Assembly (NCBI GenBank): GCA_903904685.1
Contig: CAIVDS010000043.1
Location: 1-60,566, forward strand
DNA: 60,566 nucleotides
Origin: an uncultured Verrucomicrobiota bacterium
GTDB lineage: Bacteria > Verrucomicrobiota > Verrucomicrobiia > Opitutales > Opitutaceae
Direction of reading: 5' to 3'
Shown here: positions 45,165 through 54,116 of the stretch, one piece after another
Layout: each line of letters opens with the position of its first letter
How positions within the stretch are numbered: position 1 is the stretch's first letter
Position numbers and translations under genes: made by a program
The notes under the pieces: model-generated
Database searches by the model: none
What the model was told of the DNA's origin: nothing
Seen by the model: the letters and a program-made list of their open reading frames with translations, nothing else

Positions 45165-45863
45165 TCAGGCGGATTTGAGATCGGCAAGGATGGCGCGAGT
45201 GGCAGCGACAGGGTCTTTGGCTTTCAGAATAGGGCGACCAACGACGATGTAACTGGAGCCGGCGCGGGCGGCGTTAGCGGGGGTCATGATGCGTTTTTGA
45301 TCGTCGCCACCGGTCTCGTCGGCTGGGCGGATGCCGGGTGTGACGAGTTGCACATCGGCGGGAAGTTGGGCGCGGAGGAGGCCGACTTCCAGAGGCGAGC
45401 ATACGAGACCGCGCAGGCCGGCGGCGGCGGCGAGTTTGCCGAGGCGGGAAACTTGGGTGGCAGGGCTAACGTTGATGCCGAGTTCGGAGAGCCCGGTGGC
45501 ATCCATCGAAGTCAGCACAGTAACGCCGAGCAGGAGCAGATCGGGCTTGGTCTGGAGCTGGGCCTTGCGGGCGTAGGTCATCATCTCGCGGCCACCGGCG
45601 GTGTGGAGCGTGAGCATACCGATGGGCAGCGGGGCGAGGGACTCTATGGCCTTGGCGACGGTGTTGGGAATATCGTGAAGCTTGAGGTCGAGGAAGATGT
45701 TAAAACCTTCGCCGGCGACGGTACGCACGTAGTCCGGCCCGTAGGCGGTGAACATTTGCAGGCCGATCTTCACCCAGCGAAGTTCGCCGCACAACTGGCG
45801 GAGGATGGGCGCCGCTTCTTCGCGGGTGGGAACGTCGAGGGCAAGAATGAGATCGCAGGTCAT
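45165..45863 (-). CDS. pyrF: Orotidine 5'-phosphate decarboxylase
   Basis: Last step of UMP synthesis. 232 aa (beta/alpha)8 barrel. The catalytic Asp-Lys-Asp set is in FLDLKLHDIPNTVAKAI, phosphate binding is in the VTPGIRPADETGGDDQKRIMTP and YIVVGRPI segments. Group I PyrF type. First gene of the long minus-strand run, divergent from ispE. Confidence 0.97.
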   Translation of the reverse strand: MTCDLILALDVPTREEAAPILRQLCGELRWVKIGLQMFTAYGPDYVRTVAGEGFNIFLDLKLHDIPNTVAKAIESLAPLPIGMLTLHTAGGREMMTYARKAQLQTKPDLLLLGVTVLTSMDATGLSELGINVSPATQVSRLGKLAAAAGLRGLVCSPLEVGLLRAQLPADVQLVTPGIRPADETGGDDQKRIMTPANAARAGSSYIVVGRPILKAKDPVAATRAILADLKSA

Positions 45864-45967
45864 AATCTTGACGCACTAATCCACGCTATTCCGGGCCAAT
45901 CGGAAGAAAATTCGTTCAACTGAAAATTAGCGTTCAGTAGTCATGGCAGAATCGTTTTAGTGCGGGA

Positions 45968-46849
45968 GTGAAAGTCATCGTTTTTAGTCCCGCGAAACTC
46001 AATCTCTTCCTCGCTATCACCGGTCGGCGGGCGGATGGGTTTCATAGTCTGGTTTCCGTGGCCGCGCCGGTGACGTTTGGCGATAGGCTCGAAATCGAGC
46101 CGATGGATAGTGGGTTTTCTCTGGTCTGCGACGAGCCTTCGCTGGAGGTGGATGAGACGAATTTGGTGCTCCGGGCTGCGCGGGTGTTTGCCAGCGCTAC
46201 AGGGTGGAAAAGCGGGGCGCGGTTTGCGCTCACGAAACACATTCCGATGGGTGCAGGGCTCGGTGGCGGGAGCAGTAATGCCGTCGCGGCGCTGAAGGGT
46301 CTTAATCAATTAGCTGGGGGGCCGCTTGATATCGCACATCTGACGGACATCGCTACCCAACTAGGATCGGACTGCCCCTTGTTTTTTTATGGAGGCCCGG
46401 TGGTTATGCGCGGGCGGGGTGAACACATTGAATCACTTCCGACTACGGCGGCTGGCAGGTTGAGCGGGCGGCGCGTGTTGATTTTCAAGCCCGGGTTTCC
46501 GATTAACACGGCGTGGGCTTATCGGCAGATGGCAGTTGGAGCTCCGATGACCTATTTGTCTGCGGTTGAAGCCGAGGCGCGGCTGGCGGCTTGGGTTAAG
46601 CATCCCGAAGTGGCGGCCGAGAAACTTCTTTTCAACAACATGGAAGGTCCTGCGTTTGCCAAACACATGGCGCTGCCAGTCCTGCTCGACGTGTTGCGTG
46701 ACAAATTTGGACTCGCACCGCGCATGAGTGGCAGCGGCAGCGCTTGCTTTGCGTTGCTGCCTGATCGAAATCCTGCCGACCCCATTATAGGATGCATTCG
46801 CGAGCATTGGGGCGACGAGGCTTTTATCGTTGAAACCCATCTTGCGTAA
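45968..46849 (+). CDS. ispE: 4-diphosphocytidyl-2-C-methyl-D-erythritol kinase
   Basis: Fourth MEP-pathway step; GHMP kinase of 293 aa. 'FSPAKLNLFLAITGRRADGFHSL' and the ATP loop PMGAGLGGGSSNAVAALKGLN are diagnostic. The C-terminal RMSGSGSACFALL is also typical. Starts at GTG 45968. With ispD and ispF just across the divergent spacer, three MEP genes are clustered. Confidence 0.96.
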   Translation: MKVIVFSPAKLNLFLAITGRRADGFHSLVSVAAPVTFGDRLEIEPMDSGFSLVCDEPSLEVDETNLVLRAARVFASATGWKSGARFALTKHIPMGAGLGGGSSNAVAALKGLNQLAGGPLDIAHLTDIATQLGSDCPLFFYGGPVVMRGRGEHIESLPTTAAGRLSGRRVLIFKPGFPINTAWAYRQMAVGAPMTYLSAVEAEARLAAWVKHPEVAAEKLLFNNMEGPAFAKHMALPVLLDVLRDKFGLAPRMSGSGSACFALLPDRNPADPIIGCIREHWGDEAFIVETHLA

Positions 46850-46959
46850 TTTTTCGACGAAACACGCCGAAGTTACGTAAAACCGTGTTGACCCTACACC
46901 GGTGCGAGACGTTATTGGAATGCTGCTGATTGATACCTCTCGATTGGTGGCCATTTTTC

Positions 46960-48729
46960 ATGCCTACGGAAGATCTTGGTAAGATCGAAACCATCGTGCA
47001 AGGCATCGCCGCCTCGCAGGGAATCGCGTATGGGCAGATATTTCTCTATCTTAAAAGCGATATTGAAGTGCCATCTTATCAGATTGAGCCGACCAAGCGT
47101 CTGGATGAGATCAGTCGGTTCGATCAAGCCATTCTGGTCACACGCCAGCAGATCCAGAAGATCATGGCGGAGGTGGACAAAAATCTGGGGCCGGATGAGG
47201 CACGTATTTTTGACGCCCACCTGCTCGTGCTGGAAGACCAAGCGCTGATTGCGGAAACGATCCGTGAGTTCGAGTCCACGGGGCTCAACGTGGAGACGTG
47301 CTTCAATAAAATTTCACAGCGCTACATCAATGCCTTCGCGGAGATCGACGATGAATACTTGCGTGAGCGGGCTGGTGACCTTCGTGACGTCGCGCAGCGC
47401 GTGTTGCAAAATCTGCTGGGGCAGCCGGATCAGAGTCTTAGCCGACTCGTTGAAAAGCGTGTGGTGGTGGCCAACGATGTTTCACCTTCGGATGCAGCCG
47501 GCATAGACAGTTCGCAGGCGATCGCGATCATCACCGATTTAGGCAGCAAAACCAGCCACGCAGTCATCGTCGCCAGATCGATGCAAGTGCCCGCCGTGGT
47601 GGGCCTGCGGGATATCACCAAGCAGGTGAAGCATGGAGACTGGGCTCTCGTCGACGGCTACGAAGGCATTGTCATTCTCAACCCTTCCGAGCAGACGCTT
47701 TTTCGCTATGGCAAAATCAAGCGCATCAAGAAAGGATTCGAACAGCGATTAAGAGAAGCCAATCGCCAACCTGCAGTCACGCTTGACGGAATTACTGTAA
47801 CACTGCGGGCGAATATCGAGAAGGTGGACGAGGTTTCATTGGTAAAGGACTTTCTGGCCAATGGGGTGGGGCTTTTTCGCACCGAGTATCTCTATCTCAA
47901 CGCCAACCGCATTCCTTCGGAAGATGAGCAATATTTCGCCTACAAAACCGTGGTTGAGGCCCTCGCGCCGGCACCGGTGGTTATTCGCACTCTCGACCTC
48001 GGTGGTGACAAACCCATGGCCGGAGCCGCGCATCTTTTCCCCAAGGAGGACAATCCGTTCCTTGGATATCGCGCCATCCGCTTCTGTCTCGATCACCCGG
48101 ATATTTTTAAGGATCAGCTCAAGGCGATTCTTCGCGCCAGTATGCATGGAACTGTTCATCTGATGTATCCGATGATCAGTGGTCGTGAAGAACTAGCTCG
48201 AGCCAACACCGTGCTGGACGAATGCAAGGCCGAGTTGGACGCGAAACAAGTTGCCTTTGATCGAAAGTTGTTGGTTGGAACCATGATCGAGATTCCAAGT
48301 GCTGCCGTCACGGCCGATCTGCTCGCCAAGGACTGCGGTTTTTTCAGCATTGGGACAAACGATCTGATCCAATACCTGCTCGCGATCGATCGGGGCAATA
48401 ACAGCATCGCGCATCTCTATGAACCGACGCACCCCGCCGTGCTCCGCATCTTAAAGAACGTGGTTGATCAAGGACACCAGCAAAAGATTAAGGTGAGCGT
48501 GTGCGGCGAGATGGCCGGCGACGTTATCTACGTGCCGTTGTTGCTGGGACTGGGGGTGGATGAACTTAGTATGACGCCGCCGCTCCTTCCTGCGGTTAAG
48601 TATTTCATTCGCTCCATGAAGCTGTCCGACGCACGGAGTCTGGCGGACGAGGCATTGAAAATAACTTCGCCGAAAGAAATTTACGCACTATGCGAGCGAT
48701 TTTATAACGAACGCGTCAAGGTCGAGTGA
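46960..48729 (+). CDS. ptsI: Phosphoenolpyruvate-protein phosphotransferase (PTS enzyme I)
   Basis: Transfers phosphate from PEP to HPr. 589 aa: N-terminal HPr-binding helical part, phosphohistidine in GSKTSHAVIVARSMQVPAVVG, and a C-terminal PEP-binding barrel with GLFRTEYLYL, 'RTLDLGGDKP', 'FFSIGTNDLIQYLLAIDRGN' and the catalytic cysteine in KVSVCGEMAGD. Start at ATG 46960; an in-frame TTG 30 bases earlier is less likely. No HPr or EII gene in the window, so a regulatory PTS is possible. Confidence 0.95.
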   Translation: MPTEDLGKIETIVQGIAASQGIAYGQIFLYLKSDIEVPSYQIEPTKRLDEISRFDQAILVTRQQIQKIMAEVDKNLGPDEARIFDAHLLVLEDQALIAETIREFESTGLNVETCFNKISQRYINAFAEIDDEYLRERAGDLRDVAQRVLQNLLGQPDQSLSRLVEKRVVVANDVSPSDAAGIDSSQAIAIITDLGSKTSHAVIVARSMQVPAVVGLRDITKQVKHGDWALVDGYEGIVILNPSEQTLFRYGKIKRIKKGFEQRLREANRQPAVTLDGITVTLRANIEKVDEVSLVKDFLANGVGLFRTEYLYLNANRIPSEDEQYFAYKTVVEALAPAPVVIRTLDLGGDKPMAGAAHLFPKEDNPFLGYRAIRFCLDHPDIFKDQLKAILRASMHGTVHLMYPMISGREELARANTVLDECKAELDAKQVAFDRKLLVGTMIEIPSAAVTADLLAKDCGFFSIGTNDLIQYLLAIDRGNNSIAHLYEPTHPAVLRILKNVVDQGHQQKIKVSVCGEMAGDVIYVPLLLGLGVDELSMTPPLLPAVKYFIRSMKLSDARSLADEALKITSPKEIYALCERFYNERVKVE

Positions 48730-49014
48730 AGCAATATGGTGATGTGTGGTGGCGTCGAGACTGCCCAGTGTTCCAGTTGATACCGTCGCTTAAGTGATTG
48801 TAATCAAATTGCTTGTTTATCTGGCTGGCAGTACTACAGGTGCGTTTTCCGCGAAAGTAAACAATGACCTGAAAGGGCGCTTTAGGTGGACTGCGTCGTC
48901 CAGTTCCACGATGCCCGCGTTACTGGTGGCGTTTTGTGGCTCTGCACGATGCGGAATATGTCGGGGAATTGCAGAGGAGGATTCAAGCTCCCTCTGGGAA
49001 GGCCTCGGTTTCGG

Positions 49015-49089
49015 TGGTGGGTCGACCGGGATTCGAACCCGGAACCAACAACTTAAAAGGATGCTGCTCTACCATTGAGCTATCGACCC
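49015..49089 (-). tRNA. tRNA-Lys (anticodon TTT)
   Basis: Minus-strand cloverleaf: acceptor GGGTCGA / TCGACCC (perfect), D arm GCTC-AATGGTA-GAGC, anticodon loop CTTTTAA, variable loop TGGTT, T arm CCGGG-TTCGAAT-CCCGG, discriminator A, and an encoded CCA (49015-49017). 72 nt without CCA. The anticodon stem GCATC/GTTGT has a T-T mismatch at its fourth pair and a G-T first pair. Confidence 0.93.
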
Positions 49090-49310
49090 CCGAACCGAAA
49101 GAGGGTTTGAATTGGTTTCCCCTCTCCGTTTTGGCAAGCGTTTTTTCCCTGTAAAAACCTTTGCCCATTGACACTATCAATGAACCGAAGACCTCTAACG
49201 GCACTCTTCTTCTCCCTGCACTGCTCCAATCGGCCCGATAGCCTCTTACAACCTTTGCATCAATTTTGGGAACAATCCAAAAATACGCGCATCATACTTC
49301 CTCTGAACGT

Positions 49311-49913
49311 ATGTCCACGAAAGCTCAGGAAGTAGCCTTAGACCGCCTGTTGGTTGACCGTTTCAAAAATGGAGACGAAGCCGCCTTCAATGAAATGGTT
49401 TCCCGGCATTGGGACCGCATTTACGGCATGGTCCATCAGCTTCTGCGTAATCAGCAGGACGCGGAGGAGGTCACCCAAGACGCCTTCATCCGGGCGCATC
49501 GCGGCCTCGTGAATTTCCGCGGCGACGCCGCTTTCTCCACTTGGCTCTATCAGATCGCGACCAATCTTGCCCGCAACCGTTACTGGTATTGGTGGCGTCG
49601 CAAACGGGACAAGACCGTCTCTTTTGATCAACCGGTCAGCGCCGACAACGACACTCCGCTTTCCGAGGTGTTCGCAACCGAGATGGAAACCCCTGGCGAC
49701 ATTACGGTCACCAACGAGTTTGTTGATCGCATCGCCGAGAGCATGGAGAAACTTAATCCCAAACACCGCGAGATCCTCATTTTGAGAAACGTTAAAAATA
49801 TGGCCTACGAAGACATTTCCGAAGTCCTCGGGATTTCCGTTGGCACGGTGAAAAGCCGTATCGCCCGGGCTCGCGAGAGCCTGCGCTCACTTGTGGGAGG
49901 AGACTTCAAGTGA
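49311..49913 (+). CDS. ECF-type RNA polymerase sigma factor
   Basis: 200 aa. Sigma region 2 (AFNEMVSRHWDRIYGMVHQLLRNQQDAEEVTQDAFIRAHRGLVNFRGDAAFSTWLYQIATNLARNRYWYWWRRKR) and region 4 (MEKLNPKHREILILRNVKNMAYEDISEVLGISVGTVKSRIARARESLRSLV); no region 3. Start at ATG 49311 (MSTKAQEV). Upstream, GGAAC at 49269 is a possible ECF -35 element, compatible with autoregulation. It overlaps the next gene by 4 bases (GTGA), the usual sigma/anti-sigma coupling. Confidence 0.92.
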   Translation: MSTKAQEVALDRLLVDRFKNGDEAAFNEMVSRHWDRIYGMVHQLLRNQQDAEEVTQDAFIRAHRGLVNFRGDAAFSTWLYQIATNLARNRYWYWWRRKRDKTVSFDQPVSADNDTPLSEVFATEMETPGDITVTNEFVDRIAESMEKLNPKHREILILRNVKNMAYEDISEVLGISVGTVKSRIARARESLRSLVGGDFK

Positions 49914-50593
49914 ACGACTCCCGCTTCATTGAATTGCTGAACCTCTACGTTGATCATCAGATCACGCAGGAAGAAGCCGCCGAGTTGGAAGCCACTATTG
50001 CAGGCAATCCCAGTCGTCGGCGTACTTATCAGGATTACTGCCGCATGCAGCGGGCCTGCGGGCTTTTGGTGGCGCGCGATTGCACCCAAGCCCCAGCATC
50101 GTTTGCTTTTCAGAAATCCCTGCAGGAAGCCGAACGAAAAATCATCGCGTTTCCCAGTCGGCGGCAAGTCGGTCGGCGCGCTTACATGGCGGCATTCGCC
50201 GGCATGGCTGCACTGGCCGCTTGCGTCGCTTTTGTGGTGTTGCACGGAGGATTCCAACCGATCGAACATGGTAGGCAAGAGACCGCACCTGTTGCGATGG
50301 TCGCATCTGTCGCGCAGCCGACGACTGGCAACAAAATGGAAACTCTCGTGGCTCAGCAGAGTTTCGTCGCCCAGAACGTCGCGGTTTCACGCCAACCGGA
50401 GACATTGCCCGCCGAGCAGCGGCTGCCGCTTGAATGGATGCAGCGGGTGGAATTGCCACCGGTGCAGCGCGTCTTGGTGGACGACAATACCTTCGAAGTG
50501 CGGCCGACTTTGCAGCAGGACAACCGGGTGTTCCGCAGTCGCCGCCCTGTCCAGGGAAACGCCGAGTTCGCTGCTTTTCAGTTTCAGCGATAA
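49910..50593 (+). CDS. Putative anti-sigma factor (membrane-anchored)
   Basis: 227 aa starting at GTG 49910. The N-terminal about 75 residues (MNDSRFIELLNLYVDHQITQEEAAELEATIAGNP) resemble the anti-sigma domain, but the H-x3-C-x2-C zinc motif is absent. One transmembrane segment at about 85-105 (YMAAFAGMAALAACVAFVVL). The remaining about 120 residues are Gln- and Val-rich and presumably periplasmic. Role inferred from coupling to the ECF gene and topology. Confidence 0.75.
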   Translation: MNDSRFIELLNLYVDHQITQEEAAELEATIAGNPSRRRTYQDYCRMQRACGLLVARDCTQAPASFAFQKSLQEAERKIIAFPSRRQVGRRAYMAAFAGMAALAACVAFVVLHGGFQPIEHGRQETAPVAMVASVAQPTTGNKMETLVAQQSFVAQNVAVSRQPETLPAEQRLPLEWMQRVELPPVQRVLVDDNTFEVRPTLQQDNRVFRSRRPVQGNAEFAAFQFQR

Positions 50594-50614
50594 GCTGAAT
50601 TTAAAAGCATCTGT

Positions 50615-50656
50615 ATAACCAATAAAGCTCCGGTCACGAACCGAGGGCTTTTTTAA
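50615..50656 (+). terminator. Possible terminator after the sigma/anti-sigma operon
   Basis: An imperfect stem (AGCTCCGGT ... ACCGAGGGCT) followed by six T, running into the 3' end of ruvA on the other strand. Stem pairing is weak. Confidence 0.4.
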
Positions 50657-51251
50657 TGAGCTGCTCGGTCGTCGCCTTGGGGCCGAGGATGAGCATGACG
50701 CGGCGCACGGCCTCGTCGGCATCGGCTGTCTTGTAACCAAGTGCGGAAAGGGCGAGCACGGCGTCGCGGAGCCGGCTGTCACCCGAAGTGGTGGAACCCT
50801 CGCCAGCTGAACCGCCGGCGGACAGCACGGACTCCGAGGGACCGGTGGCACCAACCTTGGCTCGTAATTCGATCACGAGGCGCTCGGCGGTTTTTTTGCC
50901 GATGCCCGGACACTTCGCGAGTGTTGCGATATCGCCGTTGCGAATCGCACCTTCAAGCAGGGGCAGGGACAGCTTGCTCATGATGCTCAACGCCATCTTG
51001 GGTCCGACCCCCGTGACATGCTCGATCATGAGCCGAAAGAAATCACGTTCGGCCGGCGTCGCGAAACCGTAGAGTGTCTGCGCATCCTCGCGATAAATCA
51101 CGAGGGTATGCAGCTTAACCGTCGAGCCGGTCGCGGGCAGTTTTTCAGCGGTCGTGACCGGGATGTTTACCTCGTAGCCGAACCCGTTGAGTTCGACGAT
51201 GGCGTGCAGCGGAGTCGCGGCGGTGAGAGTTCCTTGAATGGAGATGATCAT
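50634..51251 (-). CDS. ruvA: Holliday junction DNA helicase subunit RuvA
   Basis: 205 aa. N-terminal OB-fold (MIISIQGTLTAATPLHAIVELNGFGYEVNIP). Helix-hairpin-helix region has LAKCPGIGKKTAERLVIELRAKV near residue 110. A C-terminal three-helix domain binds RuvB (DAVLALSALGYKTADADEAVRRV). Recognises four-way junctions for branch migration. Start overlaps the dapB stop by 4 bases. ruvB and ruvC are not in the window. Confidence 0.96.
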   Translation of the reverse strand: MIISIQGTLTAATPLHAIVELNGFGYEVNIPVTTAEKLPATGSTVKLHTLVIYREDAQTLYGFATPAERDFFRLMIEHVTGVGPKMALSIMSKLSLPLLEGAIRNGDIATLAKCPGIGKKTAERLVIELRAKVGATGPSESVLSAGGSAGEGSTTSGDSRLRDAVLALSALGYKTADADEAVRRVMLILGPKATTEQLIKKALGS

Positions 51252-51979
51252 TTCAGGCCAAGAACGTCCTGCATGTCATAGACGCCCGGCTTTTTTTCGA
51301 CCACCCATTGGGCGGCGCGAATCGAACCACGGGCGAAAATACAACGATCCGAAGCCTTGTGGGTGAGTTCAATCCGCTCGCCAAGCGCCGCAAACATCAC
51401 GGTGTGCTCGCCGACGACGTCGCCCCCGCGCAGGGCGTGGATGCCGACCTCGGTTGAGGTGCGTTCGCCGGTGATGCCTTCGCGACCGTGGCGAAGGGCG
51501 GAGGAGGTGAGTTTGCGCTCCTCAAGGATGATTTCGAGCAGGCGGGCGGCAGTTCCGCTGGGTGCGTCCTTCTTGAAGCGGTGATGCATCTCGACGACCT
51601 CGGCATCGTAGTCGGCTCCGAGTACGGCCGCGGCACGGCGTGTAAGAGCAAAGAGCAGGTTGACGCCGACCGAATAATTGCCCGACCAGACCGTGGGGAC
51701 CTTGGCAATCTCGGCGAGCAGGTGTTTCTTTTCGGCGGCGGCGTGGCCGGTCGTGCCCATGACAAGCGGCTTGTTGAAGGCAACGGCCAGCTTGACGACC
51801 TCGGCGGAGATTTTGTGCGAGCTGAAGTCGATGATGACGTCGGCTTGTTTGATGCCCGTGGCAAAATCGTCACCGGTGTCGATGGCGGCTGCGATAGTGA
51901 CGCCAGCCTCCTTGGCGGCGGCAATGATGGTCTGGCCCATGCGACCACGGGCCCCGATAAGCGCGATGCGTAGAGACAG
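51248..51979 (-). CDS. dapB: 4-hydroxy-tetrahydrodipicolinate reductase, apparent CTG start
   Basis: Second committed enzyme of diaminopimelate/lysine synthesis. Catalytic block EMHHRFKKDAPSGTAARLLE and C-terminal 'GSIRAAQWVVEKKPGVYDMQDVLGL' are standard. The NAD(P)H loop IALIGARGRMGQT lies at the extreme N-terminus. The first ATG in frame (51938-51940) falls inside this loop and would remove most of it. Upstream the frame reads CTG TCT CTA CGC ATC, then meets the dapA stop TAA at 51983-51985. There is no ATG, GTG or TTG, so CTG at 51977-51979 is the best start (243 aa). Otherwise there is a sequence error or an ATC start. Confidence 0.85.
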   Translation of the reverse strand: MSLRIALIGARGRMGQTIIAAAKEAGVTIAAAIDTGDDFATGIKQADVIIDFSSHKISAEVVKLAVAFNKPLVMGTTGHAAAEKKHLLAEIAKVPTVWSGNYSVGVNLLFALTRRAAAVLGADYDAEVVEMHHRFKKDAPSGTAARLLEIILEERKLTSSALRHGREGITGERTSTEVGIHALRGGDVVGEHTVMFAALGERIELTHKASDRCIFARGSIRAAQWVVEKKPGVYDMQDVLGLK

Positions 51980-51982
51980 GGA

Positions 51983-52870
51983 TTATTTGGCGAACGCCTT
52001 GAGCGTCGCGATGAGGATTTGTTCGTTGGCCTTGCTCATCTCGCACAACGGCGAGCGCACCTCGGCAGAGCCGATGATACCGGCGCGGGCGAGAGCAATT
52101 TTGACGGGCACGGGATTGGGTTCGATGAAGAGCGTCTTGAAAATCGGGTAAAGCTTCCGGTGGAGCTTGGCGGCCTTGGCCAAATCGTTGCCCAACGCGG
52201 TGTTCACCAGTTGAACGACTTCCTTGGCGAAGAGATTGGAGGCGACGCTGATGACGCCCTCGGCGCCAACCGAAATAAACGGTAGGGTGAGGCTATCGTC
52301 GCCGCTGAGCACGATGATGTCTTTGCCAAGAGCCTGCTTGAGTTGGTCCACGCGGTCCACCGAACCGCCCGCTTCCTTGATATAGCGAACATGCGGATAC
52401 TTCGCGCGCAGGCGCTCCACAACCGACACGCCAATCTCGATGCCGCAACGTCCGGGGATGGAATAGAGGATGATTGGCTTGTCGGTCGCCTCGGCCACGG
52501 CGGAGAAGTAGCGGAAAACACCTTCTTGGCTTGGCTTGTTATAATAAGGGGCGACGACGAGCACGGCGTCGGCGCCTGCTTTGGTTGCCAGCGTGGTGAG
52601 GTCAACCGCTTCGTTCGTCGAGTTGGATCCCGTGCCGGCGATGCCCGGCACGCGGCCACGAGCCATTTCAATGACGGCGCGGACAACGTCGAGGTGCTCT
52701 TCGTGTGAAAGGGTGGGGGACTCGCCGGTGGTGCCGACCGGGACAAGACCGTTGATACCGGACTTTATCTGGAACTCCACGAGTTTGCGCAAATCGTCAT
52801 AGGCGACGGCTTGGTTCTTGAAAGGCGTTACCAGTGCGGTGATCGTGCCGGTGAGAGGGCGGAGTTTCAT
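51983..52870 (-). CDS. dapA: 4-hydroxy-tetrahydrodipicolinate synthase
   Basis: Condenses pyruvate with aspartate semialdehyde. 295 aa with 'GTITALVTPFKNQAVAYDDL', VPVGTTGESPTLSHEEH, the proton-relay tyrosine in ILYSIPGRCGIEI and the Schiff-base lysine in YIKEAGGSVDRV. Start at ATG 52868-52870. dapA-dapB-ruvA are tightly linked; divergent from pilT. Confidence 0.96.
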   Translation of the reverse strand: MKLRPLTGTITALVTPFKNQAVAYDDLRKLVEFQIKSGINGLVPVGTTGESPTLSHEEHLDVVRAVIEMARGRVPGIAGTGSNSTNEAVDLTTLATKAGADAVLVVAPYYNKPSQEGVFRYFSAVAEATDKPIILYSIPGRCGIEIGVSVVERLRAKYPHVRYIKEAGGSVDRVDQLKQALGKDIIVLSGDDSLTLPFISVGAEGVISVASNLFAKEVVQLVNTALGNDLAKAAKLHRKLYPIFKTLFIEPNPVPVKIALARAGIIGSAEVRSPLCEMSKANEQILIATLKAFAK

Positions 52871-52951
52871 GGAAGGAGTACGGAAGATACCTTGCACAGC
52901 AGAGCACCTCACTTTAACAAATCCGCAACGTTTTTCATCTGCTTCATCTCC

Positions 52952-54037
52952 ATGACGCCTACCACTGAAATATTTAACGATCTGCTTAAACTCGCGGTGG
53001 AAAGCGGAGCGAGCGACGTTGTCACCAAGTCCGCAAGGCCCGGTTATGTTCGAATCTCAGGTCGGTTGAAGCCGGTTGACATGGATCCGATCACGCCGGC
53101 CGAAGTGAGCGAGTTTATTGATACGCATGTGCCGGCGATTTTTCGGGCGCGCTGGATGGAGCAGACGCAGGTTGACTTCGCTTACGTGGCTGAAGGCATT
53201 GGCCGTTTCCGTGTAAACGCATTCCACCAGCGCGGCATGGCCAGCATCGTGTTCCGTCACATTAAGGACCACGTGCCGTCCTTTGCCGACCTCGGGTTGA
53301 ATGCCGATCCGATGCTCAACCTCGCGAAGGCAAAAGATGGAATCCTACTGGTCTGCGGGGCCACGGGCTCCGGCAAGAGCTCCACCTTGGCGGCGATGCT
53401 CAACTGGATAAACCAGAATCTCGACAAGCACATCATCACTTTGGAAGACCCGATCGAATACACGTTCCTTGATGACAAATCCGTTTTCCAGCAGCGTGAA
53501 ATCGGCCTTGATGTACCCAACTTCGAAATGGCGATAAAGTCGGTGCTCCGGCAAAACCCCGACATCATCTTCATCGGGGAAATGCGTGATCGGGAGACTT
53601 TTGAAACCGCCATTTCGGCGGCGGAAACCGGTCACTTGGTGTTGTCGACGATGCATGCCGGCACGGTGGCGCAGTCCTTGACGCGTTTGTTCGAATTCTT
53701 CCCTCCAGAGCAACAAATCCAAGCCCGCCGACAGATTTCCAGCACGATCCGCGGGTTTATCTGCCAAAAGCTTATCCCCACGATGGAGGGCGGCGGTCGC
53801 GTGCCTGCCAACGAGATTCTTACGACCGACTCGGTTATCCGAAATCTCATTCTCGATGGTCAGTTCGAGAAGATTCAGGGTCTCCTTGAGGCCGGCACCG
53901 ACTCGGCAAGTTTTTCTTTTAACCGCGATCTCTATCGTCTGGTCAAAGCGGGGACTATCAGCAAGGCCGAGGGCCTGCGTTTCTCGCCGAATCCGCAGGC
54001 GCTGGAAATGAATCTCAAGGGTATCTTCTTCAAGTAA
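52952..54037 (+). CDS. pilT: Type IV pilus retraction ATPase PilT/PilU family
   Basis: 361 aa. N-terminal PAS-like domain (LLKLAVESGASDVVTKSARPGYVRISGRLKPVD). RecA-like core has Walker A GATGSGKSS, Asp box ITLEDPIEYTF, Walker B IIFIGEMRDRETFE and His box AETGHLVLSTMHAG, ending near NRDLYRLVKAG. Powers pilus retraction (twitching, DNA uptake) in the inner membrane machine. Assignment between PilT and PilU is not certain. Start at ATG 52952; no other pilus genes in the window. Confidence 0.9.
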   Translation: MTPTTEIFNDLLKLAVESGASDVVTKSARPGYVRISGRLKPVDMDPITPAEVSEFIDTHVPAIFRARWMEQTQVDFAYVAEGIGRFRVNAFHQRGMASIVFRHIKDHVPSFADLGLNADPMLNLAKAKDGILLVCGATGSGKSSTLAAMLNWINQNLDKHIITLEDPIEYTFLDDKSVFQQREIGLDVPNFEMAIKSVLRQNPDIIFIGEMRDRETFETAISAAETGHLVLSTMHAGTVAQSLTRLFEFFPPEQQIQARRQISSTIRGFICQKLIPTMEGGGRVPANEILTTDSVIRNLILDGQFEKIQGLLEAGTDSASFSFNRDLYRLVKAGTISKAEGLRFSPNPQALEMNLKGIFFK

Positions 54038-54116
54038 TCCGGCATGGGCAGGCGTGCGGTGGATTTAAGACTTGGTTTCGGCGGGCGAGGGCTTTACGCG
54101 TGTTCGTTTCATCACT

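Noticed and set aside
45122-45187. Longer ispD with an N-terminal MPISNPPDSV extension
   Set aside because: It would overlap pyrF and adds non-family residues before the nucleotide loop.
53345-53767. Minus-strand 140-codon frame inside pilT
   Set aside because: Antisense shadow of the Walker A to His-box region of pilT.
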